Shown here: positions 1 through 6,052 of the stretch, one piece after another
Numbering within the stretch: the first letter of the stretch is position 1
How the letters are laid out: every line of letters starts with the position of its first letter
Assembly (NCBI GenBank): GCA_049578545.1
Contig: JBAUMF010000112.1
Location: 1 to 6,476, forward strand
Source of the DNA: DASQBT01 sp049578545
GTDB taxonomy: Bacteria; Pseudomonadota; Gammaproteobacteria; Burkholderiales; Thiobacillaceae
Length of the DNA stretch: 6,476 nt
Reading direction: 5' to 3'
Made by a program: the position numbers and the translations under genes
The notes under the pieces: generated by a model
The model's database searches: none
What the model was told of the DNA's origin: nothing
Seen by the model: the letters and a program-made list of their open reading frames with translations, nothing else

Positions 1-2
1 CG

Positions 3-227
3 TATTTCGAGTCCCGATGGGGCAATAATTTGCTGAACTCGTCGAAAGGTCGCCGGAAGCTTTACCGTGTCTGGCGAAGACAAGATGGCCTGTGTTCCAC
101 CTGCCAGATGCCAATCACAAAGAGCACTCCTTGGCATGCTCGCCATATTGTGAAGAAATCTGAGGGCGGATCGGATGCAGCAGGCAATCTTCAGATGCAC
201 CATCTCAATTGTCATAGGAAACATTAG
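3..227 (+). CDS. Group II intron reverse transcriptase/maturase, C-terminal HNH endonuclease domain (5' partial)
   Basis: The frame is open from the left edge, so the gene starts upstream; the apparent TTG start at 30 is only internal. The visible 74 residues begin with YFESRWGNN and continue through a basic stretch (RRKLYRVWRRQDG) into a zinc-binding HNH domain: a CSTC pair, then HARHIV with the HNH-type histidine, GGSDAAGNLQ, and a final MHHLNCHRKH that supplies the remaining histidine and cysteine ligands. In group II introns this domain cuts the second DNA strand during retrohoming so that reverse transcription can be primed; the missing upstream part should carry the RT fingers/palm and maturase domain X. 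The stop is followed directly by domains V and VI of the intron RNA, which confirms the assignment. The visible part shows no frameshift. Confidence 0.88.
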   Translation, partial: YFESRWGNNLLNSSKGRRKLYRVWRRQDGLCSTCQMPITKSTPWHARHIVKKSEGGSDAAGNLQMHHLNCHRKH

Positions 228-284
228 GATGCCGGAAAATACAGTGGTGTTACCGGGTGTCGCAAGATGCCTTTGTAGAGGCTT

Positions 285-359
285 GAGCCGTGTGCGTCTA
301 AAGACGCATGCACGGTTCTTAGGGGGCTGGACACGGGTAACCGCGTCCAGCTACCCGAC
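285..359 (+). ncRNA. Group II intron catalytic domain V and branch-point domain VI
   Basis: Domain V is 285-318, exactly 34 nt. An 8-bp lower stem (285-292 with 311-318) contains the catalytic AGC triad at 286-288; a two-base bulge at 309-310 and a 6-bp upper stem (293-298 with 303-308) closed by a TAAA loop follow. Domain VI is 322-356: GGG pairs with CCC at 354-356, GCTGGAC (326-332) pairs with GTCCAGC (345-351), and CGG/CCG is capped by a GTAA tetraloop at 337-340. The unpaired A353 is the likely branch point for lariat formation, seven nt from the proposed 3' splice site after 359. The pairings were worked out by hand and are all Watson-Crick or G-U. Confidence 0.9.
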
Positions 360-448
360 AGGAACTCCGGGAACGGGTGAATCAATCGACTTCCCCGCAG
401 GCGCGGCGTGGAGGGTCTGACCCAGTTAAGTAGCGTGCTTCTCTCATC

Positions 449-800
449 ATGCAAACACTACCGCGACTGACCTACAACCGTAGTCCCTGCTGCTCAAGCC
501 CAAGCAGCCCTTCCATGATTGGCTGATGACGGCAAGTCCCATCCCCTGTCGCTTACTCTGGCCAATCTCCAGAAGGCCGCAATTGCCTACCTGATTCCTG
601 AGTTTGGCCAACCCGAGAACGCTGAGAAATGGGCCATGCAACGGTGGCGTTGGTTCTTCGAGGAGCAATTGTCAGAGTGGCTCACCGACCCCTACCTCTG
701 GCCACACAACAGGACGCCCAAGATGTTTAGGCGTGCTCGGCGGGCCGGGGCAACACGCCACGGGCGACTATCAATCCATTCCGGCCCCGCCGTAAGATAG
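449..800 (+). pseudogene. Conserved hypothetical protein, degenerate with two frameshifts
   Basis: Read in one frame this gives only a 93-residue ORF from a TTG at 519, but three frames join into one coherent protein. It runs from an ATG at 449 through LTYNRS (to 484), shifts to LLLKPKQPFHDWL (487-525), then shifts to ADDGKSHPLSL, AYLIPEFGQPENAEKW, and FFEEQLSEWLTDPYLWPHN ending near KMF at about 731. From memory this resembles a small proteobacterial protein family of unknown function with motifs such as YNR, LLLKPK, F-DWL, FFEEQL-EW and LWP--R--KMF; I cannot name a domain for it. After KMF the reading becomes Arg/Ala-rich and loses any family character, so the C-terminus also seems lost. 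There is no convincing ribosome site before 449. It lies 90 bases after the intron end. Sequencing error is the alternative to true decay. Confidence 0.55.
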
Positions 801-841
801 AGTCCACGGACATGCCCGGCCAAGAATGCGGACCTCCAAAG

Positions 842-1447
842 TCATTGGGCGTATAGCTCGATTTTACCGATGACAGTGAAATCCGCCCCGTTGGGCCGGA
901 GCACGAAAAATTCCCCCATACCTATACCGGTTGGCTCAAGAACGATGTTGGCGATGTTGAGATCGTGGGTAATCATCACCAAATTCGAGGGGCCGCGGTG
1001 GTTCAGAATTTCGTGCAACACCCGTTCATTATTCAATGCGGCCTGACTCTCAGAGACTACGCCGGGTGGCATCAGATATTGAACAGCGGTCGCACGACCA
1101 AACGCAAGCCTGCCGGTGTCCATGCAGCGGCAATAGGGGCTGGTCAGAACCTCCCCAACCACAATGCCGTGAGCGCGGAAGGCTTCTCCCAGACGCTTGG
1201 CCTGCTCAACACCGCGGTGGGACAGGTTCACTTCTGCCGCGCAGTTCCCGGGCGTGAGCCGCCCTATCCCTTCTCCGATAACGACGTGAGTGTGACGCAA
1301 CAAGATAACCTTGCCACCCCCCTTCAGTGCCGCCCAGACTTGCGCGTCGTCAGCCAGTGCGCATCCGCTTGAAAACGCCAGCAAACCCACCAAGCAGAGT
1401 AGGAATGGGCCCATCCGTCTGTTCAAGTTGCTGTGCATGGGTTGCAT
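842..1447 (-). CDS. Exported histidine phosphatase family protein
   Basis: A 201-residue member of the histidine phosphatase (phosphoglycerate mutase-like) superfamily, which hydrolyses phosphate esters through a phosphohistidine intermediate. Residues 1-32 form a signal peptide: a basic NRR, a hydrophobic stretch FLLCLVGLLAF, then GCALA before DDAQ, giving probable signal peptidase I cleavage after residue 32; the SSGC at 26-29 is a poor lipobox. The catalytic motif is LLRHT at 49-53 (Arg51, His52), with Thr in place of the usual Gly. The second arginine is in SPYCRCMDT (Arg107) and the second catalytic histidine is His161 in MITHDLN. The segment GNCAAEVNLSHRGVEQAKRL matches the family's NLS-G--QA signature. 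The start at 1447 is not certain: ATGs at residues 4 and 12 are alternatives and no strong ribosome site marks any of them. It probably acts in the periplasm; the substrate is unknown. Confidence 0.87.
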   Translation of the reverse strand: MQPMHSNLNRRMGPFLLCLVGLLAFSSGCALADDAQVWAALKGGGKVILLRHTHVVIGEGIGRLTPGNCAAEVNLSHRGVEQAKRLGEAFRAHGIVVGEVLTSPYCRCMDTGRLAFGRATAVQYLMPPGVVSESQAALNNERVLHEILNHRGPSNLVMITHDLNIANIVLEPTGIGMGEFFVLRPNGADFTVIGKIELYAQ

Positions 1448-1928
1448 GGGTCCGTCAGTTCAAAAAAGCCCAACAGTGGATAGTCGGACGCGCTCCTCCG
1501 GCGATTCCTTTAAGTATGTGGACGTTCATGATGCCATTATGATTGTTGATGCGGAATTGATTCGCCTAGCAGCCGTCCGTCTAACATTTTTAAGAATTCA
1601 ATATAGCCCGCGCTGGAAGAGATTTGCACACCTGAAGAGTGCGCCTACCCGCAAGAATGAAGAGGCAATGCAAAGGCGCTTACCTGCCTTGAGCGTCCAG
1701 GTTCTGCCAGTTGCAGCGACTGGCCGCGGATGAGGCAAAGGCGGAGAATAACCTCCAGCGGACCCCGGTCCGCGGCTCAAGGACGTGTTGGCGGCAGCTT
1801 TTCCTGCCGTTCAAACCATCCACAGTTAGCCGACCACCTCTGGTCAACAGGGCCTGGCCGTCCTACAGCATTGGAAGGGACAAGATCATCTACGGATTCT
1901 CTTTGTATGATTCTGTTGAACGTCGCCT
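1448..1928. other. Spacer between two minus-strand genes, no gene recognised
   Basis: About 480 bases upstream of the histidine phosphatase and downstream of the regulator. Short open frames occur on both strands but have low-complexity or Arg/Pro-rich products and no ribosome sites, so I read none as genes. The only notable structure is a perfect 6-bp hairpin at 1758-1773 (GCGGAC, CCCG, GTCCGC) without a following T-run, so it is not a standard terminator. The promoter of the phosphatase should lie in 1450-1600, which is AT-richer, but I see no convincing -35/-10 pair. Confidence 0.5.
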
Positions 1929-3605
1929 TTACTTCAATCCCGCCCTGCGCAAGAGGGCCTTGTATGCCTCCAGTTCCGAATCCGTTTGAAAAGGACTGAT
2001 GCGTTCGATCTTGTCGAGGGTAAATCCCGGCTTGATCATAAGCACCTCCTGCACCTGCCATTCGGCATCTGCCTGTCTTCCCAGCTTGATATAGGTCGCC
2101 GCGAGCGCTAACCGCAACTGAATTTTTTCCGGGTCGCTGTCGATCGCCTCTTTTTGAACAGGCACTGCCTTTTCGTATTGTCCAGCGAGGAAATAGGCCA
2201 GCCCCAAAGCGCTCCTATAGGTGGGACCATAATGTGGGTTCAGTTTCATGCCCGCGCCTACGAGCCCGATCGCCCGCTTCGGATCGCCGGCATAGGCGGT
2301 CGATATGGCAAGTGTTACAAACGCGTCGGCATAGTTGTGATCGAGCACGAGTGCCTGGTTCGCGGCGTTGATCGCGTCAATGGGATCCCGGCGGTAGAGC
2401 TGCACGTAGCTCAGCGCCCAGAAGGCCTCGGGCAAATCACCCTCCAGCTCGACAGCGTGGCGCGCCAAACGCAGTGCCTCATCGGCGCCCCGTTCGGCGT
2501 CGGTGCTCCATTGAAAGCGCCAATCATCAACGCAGGTCAGCGCCAGCGCGGCATAAGCACGTGCGAAATTGGGGTCAAGAACAATCGCCTTGCCAAAAAG
2601 CTCTTGTGCTCGTGCGTTGTCATCCGCATCTTGCCGGAAGTAAACCTCCTCCCCTCGTAGATAGAGATCGTAGGCCTCGACGTTGCTGGTATACCGATGA
2701 TCGAGACGCTTTCGTTCCTGGTCCGACAAGGTCACCCCCAATACCGCGACAATCCGATGGGCAATCTCGTCCTGGATGGCAAAAATGTCGCCGATCTCGC
2801 GGTCGAAGCGCTCGGCCCACAGCTGGTGCTTGTTTCTCGCGTCCGTCAACTGAACGTTGATGTGCAGGCGGGCGCCTGTTTTTTGTACGCTGCCATCAAT
2901 CACGTAGCGCACGCCCAGATCTTCTGCCACGTCGGTGGCCTTGGTTGCCAAATCTTTGTAAGAGAGTGCCGTATAGGGCGCAATCACCCAAAGAGACCCG
3001 AGATGAGAAAGAGCGGTCGTAAGGTCGCCCGTGATGCCGTCGCTGAAGTAATCCTGCGCCGGATCGTTGCTCAGGTTGGTGAGCGGCAACACCACCAGTG
3101 AAGGCAGATCCGAAACAGGCATTGATTTCTTACCGAACCCAGACAAATCCTGCGTACCGATCCACATTAGCCAAGCAGCGACGAGAGCGACAACTGCCCC
3201 GCCGACCAATGCCAGTAAGCCCAGCCTCAGAGGCGCAGGCAATGAGCGCGTGCCATTACCATCCGTGCCGACCACAGCATCACCGTTGCTCGTCGGGGTA
3301 TCCTCATGGCTGACCGCGGCCAGGAGCCGATAGCCGCGCTTGGGTATGGTTTGGATGTAGGCCGGCTTTCTGGGGTCGTCGCCCAGCGCCTTGCGGAGTT
3401 TGATGACGGACTGCGTCAGAGAATCGTCGCCGACGATGATGCCGGGCCAGAGTGCGACCAGTAGGGCCTCGCGGCTCACCACCTCGCCCGGATGCGCGGC
3501 AAAGAAGGTCAATAGCTCCATGACCTTGGGTTCCAGGCGAATGATCTCATCGCCGCGCCCTATCTGATTGAGGCCGGGGTTTACCGACCAGTCGCCCACC
3601 CGCAT
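1929..3605 (-). CDS. CadC/ToxR-like membrane-anchored winged-helix transcriptional regulator with TolB-like and TPR domains
   Basis: A 558-residue one-component regulator. Residues 1-97 are an OmpR/CadC-type winged helix DNA-binding domain: EIIRLEPKVMELLTFFAAHPGEVVSRE, then LW-----V-DDSLTQSVIKLRKALGD with the recognition helix, then the wing YIQTIPKRGYRL. A polar linker leads to one transmembrane helix at about 125-148 (LRLGLLALVGGAVVALVAAWL). Residues 168-290 match the TolB-N/FlgO-like segment common in this architecture (LVVLPLTNLSNDPAQDYFSDGI, then YVIDGSVQKTGARLHINVQL, then DIFAIQDEIAHRIV). The C-terminal 270 residues are TPR-like helical repeats (for example AKAIVLDPNFARAYAALAL-type units at 334-355 and 475-510). 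The N-terminus faces the cytoplasm and the rest the periplasm, so it probably couples an envelope signal or protein partner to transcription. AGGAGG at 3610-3615 fixes the start. It is divergent from a small exported protein across a region of tandem operator-like boxes. Confidence 0.9.
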   Translation of the reverse strand: MRVGDWSVNPGLNQIGRGDEIIRLEPKVMELLTFFAAHPGEVVSREALLVALWPGIIVGDDSLTQSVIKLRKALGDDPRKPAYIQTIPKRGYRLLAAVSHEDTPTSNGDAVVGTDGNGTRSLPAPLRLGLLALVGGAVVALVAAWLMWIGTQDLSGFGKKSMPVSDLPSLVVLPLTNLSNDPAQDYFSDGITGDLTTALSHLGSLWVIAPYTALSYKDLATKATDVAEDLGVRYVIDGSVQKTGARLHINVQLTDARNKHQLWAERFDREIGDIFAIQDEIAHRIVAVLGVTLSDQERKRLDHRYTSNVEAYDLYLRGEEVYFRQDADDNARAQELFGKAIVLDPNFARAYAALALTCVDDWRFQWSTDAERGADEALRLARHAVELEGDLPEAFWALSYVQLYRRDPIDAINAANQALVLDHNYADAFVTLAISTAYAGDPKRAIGLVGAGMKLNPHYGPTYRSALGLAYFLAGQYEKAVPVQKEAIDSDPEKIQLRLALAATYIKLGRQADAEWQVQEVLMIKPGFTLDKIERISPFQTDSELEAYKALLRRAGLK

Positions 3606-3609
3606 TCAT

Positions 3610-3617
3610 CCTCCTCT
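3610..3617 (-). promoter_or_regulatory. Ribosome binding site of the CadC-like regulator
   Basis: AGAGGAGG on the minus strand, four bases before the ATG at 3605. An ATG that overlaps the end of this site is too close to be used, and the GTG at codon 3 is possible but less likely. Confidence 0.75.
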
Positions 3618-3669
3618 AACCCGCTCGCTAACCCATGTTACGCCGGAGGCTGGACAGGTGTTCTCAACA

Positions 3670-3753
3670 TAGGTAATTCATCGGGAAACCGTAGCCAATC
3701 CATTGGAAAATTGTAGCCAATCTATCGGGAATCCTTAGCCAATCCATCGGGAT
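3670..3753. repeat. Four tandem 18-base boxes with a 22-base period, candidate operator
   Basis: Boxes start at 3670, 3692, 3714 and 3736, exactly 22 bases apart, with consensus TAGCCAATCYATCGGGAA. The copies are taggtaattcatcgggaa, tagccaatccattggaaa, tagccaatctatcgggaa and tagccaatccatcgggat; 11 of 18 positions are the same in all four, and the four bases between boxes are not conserved. Each box contains an imperfect dyad CCAAT-YY-ATYGG, perfect in the second copy (3695-3706). A 22-base period is about two helical turns, so all boxes face the same side of the DNA. They lie 65 bases upstream of the regulator start and 84 bases upstream of the divergent gene. This is typical for cooperative binding by a winged-helix or dimeric regulator; the divergent CadC-like protein is the obvious candidate, by position only. 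Confidence 0.75.
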
Positions 3754-3821
3754 TGAAGCCTACCAGCCGCCTAGGATGACTGTGGAGCGTCCAAATAGCG
3801 CCCCACGCCCAAATGGCAACC

Positions 3822-3829
3822 AAAAGGAG
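3822..3829 (+). promoter_or_regulatory. Ribosome binding site of the small exported protein
   Basis: AAAAGGAG eight bases before the ATG at 3838, supporting this start. The promoter should lie between the repeat boxes and this site, but I see no clear sigma-70 pair. Confidence 0.7.
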
Positions 3830-3837
3830 TCAGTAAC

Positions 3838-4236
3838 ATGAACAGCACGCGCAGAAACCTCAGTTATCTCTTCCCCGCTCTTTTCGCCATGTCCTTGTCT
3901 GCCCTAGCCGCCGACCAAGAAACCAACAAGCCCAATGTCGCCGAACAGGCCCCCAAAAACATCGTACAGGCTAATGCTGATGCCGATTTACATGCCTGGG
4001 AAGTAAGGCGCCTGACGCACCCTACCCCCCTTGAATTGCGGGATGAACAGTCTGGCAAGGTCTATATCTACGATGATTTGACTGACCGGGAAGTGGATCA
4101 AGCCCTGGACAACAATTTTCAGCGCATTGAATCCATGATGTTTGTCGGCACCGTCAAAACCGATGAGCAGGGCGACCCAGTGATTAATTCTGCAACGGGT
4201 CAGCCGATGCAGGAATCGGGCGGTTGTGACAATTAA
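3838..4236 (+). CDS. Small exported protein of unknown function
   Basis: A 132-residue protein with a clear signal peptide: NSTRRN, then a hydrophobic core YLFPALFAMSLSALA and cleavage after Ala24 or Ala25, leaving about 108 mature residues. The mature part is polar and acidic, with no further membrane segment. It has LHAWEVRRLTHPTPLELRDEQ, then a compact motif VYIYDDLTDREVDQALDNNFQRIESMMFVGTV at about 75-106 that looks like a conserved core, and ends with a Gly/Gln-rich tail and one cysteine near the C-terminus (GGCDN). I have a weak memory of similar hypothetical proteins in nitrifying and related betaproteobacteria but cannot name a family. The start is fixed by a good ribosome site. It is divergent from the CadC-like regulator, and the tandem boxes between them suggest it is a target gene. 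A periplasmic location is inferred from the signal peptide. Confidence 0.85.
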   Translation: MNSTRRNLSYLFPALFAMSLSALAADQETNKPNVAEQAPKNIVQANADADLHAWEVRRLTHPTPLELRDEQSGKVYIYDDLTDREVDQALDNNFQRIESMMFVGTVKTDEQGDPVINSATGQPMQESGGCDN

Positions 4237-4638
4237 GTATTCCCCATGGCAAATTCACCCCTAGCCAATATTCAGGCAAGAACGTCGTCTATCATGGGGA
4301 TGTGGCCGTCTGCTCAGGGCGAGCAAGGTGAGTTCGTCGTGTTCTGAGAAGGTCTGCTGTCGGGGTTGCTGCTGACGTTCGTCGTGCCCGATTTTGCGGT
4401 CGGTGAAGGGCTGTAGTTGGCTGGTAGTGTCCTGTGAGCTTGGCGCCGCAAACCGGACGCTGATAACTACCAACCGATTTTCGCCACGGTCCACTATCGA
4501 GAGGCAAGGCCGAGGGGTAATGTCGGCCAATAACAGCCAGTCCACATGCCCAATGAAGTGTCCTAAGATTAATCTGAAGTGGTCAATCAGAAGCTGGAGA
4601 ACGTCCTAACTAGACCCAGCCAACCTAAAGGAGATATC
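4237..4638. other. Spacer with nested inverted repeats, no gene recognised
   Basis: About 400 bases. A 94-codon minus-strand frame (4261-4545) is open but has no ribosome site and a Gln/Arg-rich product like nothing I know, so I do not call it. An inverted repeat at 4419-4428 and 4466-4475 (ggctggtagt against actaccaacc, 9 of 10 pairs) encloses an inner GTCC/GGAC pair (4429-4432 and 4455-4458) and a GGCGCC palindrome. TGTCGGCCAATAACAGCC at 4521-4538 resembles words in the other spacers of this window. TAGCCAAT at 4262-4269 repeats the first eight bases of the upstream operator boxes, probably by chance. Confidence 0.5.
4627..4633 (+). promoter_or_regulatory. Ribosome binding site that sets the YciI-like start
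   Basis: AAAGGAG five bases before the ATG at 4639. The frame is open further upstream to a GTG at 4579, but this site and the loss of family similarity before it show that 4639 is the real start. Confidence 0.8.
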
Positions 4639-4998
4639 ATGTCCGGCTCAAACATGAAAAAGTTTCTTGTCTTATATCTCATACCTGCCCCGGTTATGGA
4701 TGAATGGGCAAAGACGGACCCAGAAAAGAGGAAGGTTGCCGAAGAAAAGATGCGGGCTGAGTGGGCCGAATGGATGGCCACTCATTCAAAAATGTTTGTC
4801 AGCACAGATGCTGCCGGAAAGACCAAACAAGTCACGTCAACTGGCGTTTCAGATACTCGGAACGATATCATGCTGTACTCGATCGTAGAGGCCGAGTCGC
4901 AAGAAGCTGCGGCGAAATCATTTGAAAATCATCCTCATCTACAAATTCCGCAATCATCCATCCAAATAATGGAAATCAGAGCGATGGGTGGGTTGTAA
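4639..4998 (+). CDS. YciI-like (YCII-related, dimeric alpha-beta barrel) protein
   Basis: A 119-residue cytoplasmic protein. It opens with the beta strand MKKFLVLYLIPAPVMDEW, followed by a charged helix (DPEKRKVAEEKMRAEWAEWMATHSKMFV) and GKTKQVTSTGVSDTRNDIMLYSIVEAESQEAAAKSFENHPHL, ending with the strand SSIQIMEIRAMGGL. This pattern, including the SIVEAES-EAA---F--HPHL block, is that of standalone YCII-related proteins of about 110-120 residues that fold as a ferredoxin-like dimer. Enzymatic role is known for few members, so none is assigned here. A second in-frame ATG (codon 6) is an alternative start, but the ribosome site fits 4639 better. There is no signal peptide. It stands alone, about 400 bases after the exported protein and 450 before the VOC gene, so an operon with either is not obvious. 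Confidence 0.82.
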   Translation: MSGSNMKKFLVLYLIPAPVMDEWAKTDPEKRKVAEEKMRAEWAEWMATHSKMFVSTDAAGKTKQVTSTGVSDTRNDIMLYSIVEAESQEAAAKSFENHPHLQIPQSSIQIMEIRAMGGL

Positions 4999-5032
4999 CG
5001 ACACTATCGGCCAAAAGCCGTCACTGGTGTCG
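4999..5032 (+). terminator. Nested hairpin directly after the YciI-like gene
   Basis: Begins at the base after the stop codon. The outer stem is CGACAC (4999-5004) with GTGTCG (5027-5032), and the inner stem is CGGC (5008-5011) with GCCG (5017-5020) around a CAAAA loop. No T-run follows, so it may protect the 3' end of the mRNA or be a repeat remnant rather than an intrinsic terminator. Confidence 0.4.
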
Positions 5033-5440
5033 CACTGAAACCAGCCTGTGAGTCGCCCCGTCTTCGCTGCACACAAGACGTTCAATTAGGCTACACAGGC
5101 GGCTGCGCTGCTGCCAATTCGGACTGCAAATAGCAAGTCTGGAAATCGTCAGGGCTTATTGGCTGTCACTTCTGGGGCAAGAACCTCATCGACCGCACCT
5201 GCTGGCCACTCATGAGAAAAAACTAGCGATGCGTCCTGAAATACCTCCCACAGAAGACTCCAAATACTATAGTGAAACTGTCGGGTAATTGCGGGGGTAC
5301 GGCAGAAGGCCCATGAGTTGCGGGGTTAGAAATTCCGCCATGACGAGCTACTTATCTTATGCAATCTCAGGCGGTAGGTGAAGGTGTCCTCCATGAACTG
5401 GGTTATTCGGTGTACCGTGCCATGGTGGCCCTATCGGATC
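5033..5440. other. Spacer between YciI-like and VOC genes, no gene called
   Basis: About 410 bases with stops in all plus frames. The only reading of note is a 39-codon frame from ATG 5359 to the stop at 5476-5478, which overlaps the VOC start in another frame and has no ribosome site; I leave it uncalled. The sequence around 5265 (TACTAT) looks like a -10 element but has no matching -35 box. Confidence 0.45.
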
Positions 5441-5447
5441 AGGAGGT
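5441..5447 (+). promoter_or_regulatory. Ribosome binding site that sets the VOC gene start
   Basis: AGGAGGT five bases before the ATG at 5453. The frame is open upstream to an in-frame start at 5378, but the extra 25 residues are Trp/Arg-rich and unlike the family, so 5453 is the start. Confidence 0.82.
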
Positions 5448-5452
5448 CTGTT

Positions 5453-5818
5453 ATGAAAAATCCATCCCTTGGTTTTAAGCAGGTCAAAGCGATTGCGCTG
5501 GCGGTTACAGATGGTGCCCGCGCTCGACATTTCTACGGTGAAACTCTGGGACTCCCACCCGTCATGGAGGGTGGCAAGCAGGTTGGCAGCCAGTTGGGCG
5601 ATGTCATCCTGATGTTCAAGGATGATTGGTACGGACGCCCGACCGATGCCCCCAATCCCCGCGTGACCATAGAGGTCGAGGATGCACGCGGTACAGAGCT
5701 GGCCCTGCGGACGTTGGGTGTGGCAGTTAGCGATACTGTCGAGCGATACGACAATTCCCTAGTTGGGGGCTTTCTTGACAGCGAAGGCAACAAGCTGTGG
5801 TTTTGCTCGGACGCATGA
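5453..5818 (+). CDS. VOC superfamily (glyoxalase/bleomycin resistance fold) protein
   Basis: A 121-residue single-domain protein of the vicinal oxygen chelate superfamily. It shows the usual order: strand KAIALAVTD, helix GARARHFYGETLGL (21-34), strands QVGSQLGDVILMF and PRVTIEVED, helix ARGTELALRTLGV, and the last strand GGFLDSEGNKLWF (105-117). The fold is paired beta-alpha-beta-beta-beta modules and a single-domain protein like this should dimerise. Metal enzymes of the family have a His or Gln in the first strand and a Glu in the GN-LE- strand; here the first strand has only small hydrophobic residues and the last reads LWF, so the metal site looks absent. A glyoxalase I or fosfomycin-resistance activity is therefore unlikely; ligand binding or another reaction is more plausible. 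The protein is cytoplasmic with no signal peptide. The substrate is unknown. Confidence 0.83.
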   Translation: MKNPSLGFKQVKAIALAVTDGARARHFYGETLGLPPVMEGGKQVGSQLGDVILMFKDDWYGRPTDAPNPRVTIEVEDARGTELALRTLGVAVSDTVERYDNSLVGGFLDSEGNKLWFCSDA

Positions 5819-5843
5819 CCAGGTGATGCCAGATCAGCGGAAC

Positions 5844-5886
5844 TGTCGGCAGGTCAAAGCGACTCGACCCATTAACCTGGCCGACA
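5844..5886. repeat. Stem-loop downstream of the VOC gene
   Basis: TGTCGGCAGGT (5844-5854) pairs with ACCTgGCCGACA (5875-5886) as an 11-bp stem with one bulged G at 5879 and a 20-base loop. It lies 25 bases after the VOC stop. There is no T-run, so it is a weak terminator candidate; the TGTCGGC word links it to the other spacer hairpins. Confidence 0.5.
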
Positions 5887-6052
5887 ATTAACGCATCCCA
5901 ACTATTCACAGATTCTTTGCGCTAATTTTCATTTCTAGCCGCGGATCGGCGTTCGAGTCAGTATCCGGTAAATCGCTTAGCCCATAGCTGTTGTACGCTG
6001 ATGGAATGAAATTGTGGTTGGCGGCAGGGAAACTTGTCGGACGTACTTGTAG

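Larger units (their letters stand above)
1..359 (+). mobile_element. Group II intron, 3' part (5' part lies outside the window)
   Basis: The end of an intron-encoded protein with a C-terminal HNH domain is followed, 57 bases after its stop, by a textbook intron domain V and then domain VI. This is the normal order for a bacterial mobile group II intron: ORF in domain IV, then domains V and VI. The 3' boundary is placed after the GAC at 357-359, because the bulged branch-point A at 353 would then lie seven bases from the end and the intron would end in AC, as is usual. The 5' half, including domains I-III and the reverse transcriptase motifs, is outside the window, so whether the intron is complete and active cannot be judged. 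Confidence 0.88.

Noticed and set aside
965..1372. 135-codon plus-strand open frame
   Set aside because: Antisense to the histidine phosphatase, which has intact catalytic motifs.
1711..1999. Overlapping open frames of about 90 codons on both strands between the phosphatase and the regulator
   Set aside because: Their products are low in family character, they run into the 3' end of the regulator gene, and none has a ribosome site.
2154..3333. Several plus-strand open frames up to 168 codons
   Set aside because: They are antisense to the regulator gene, whose domains are clear and continuous; these are shadow frames.
3670..3753. CRISPR-like array
   Set aside because: The period is 22 bases with only four unconserved bases between boxes, so there are no spacers; an operator array fits better.
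4261..4545. 94-codon open frame on the minus strand
   Set aside because: No ribosome site, Gln/Arg-rich product without recognisable motifs, and it lies over inverted repeats; most likely chance.
5940..5965. tRNA T-arm (GTTCGAGTC)
   Set aside because: The flanking bases do not pair as a T stem and no acceptor or anticodon arm is present nearby.
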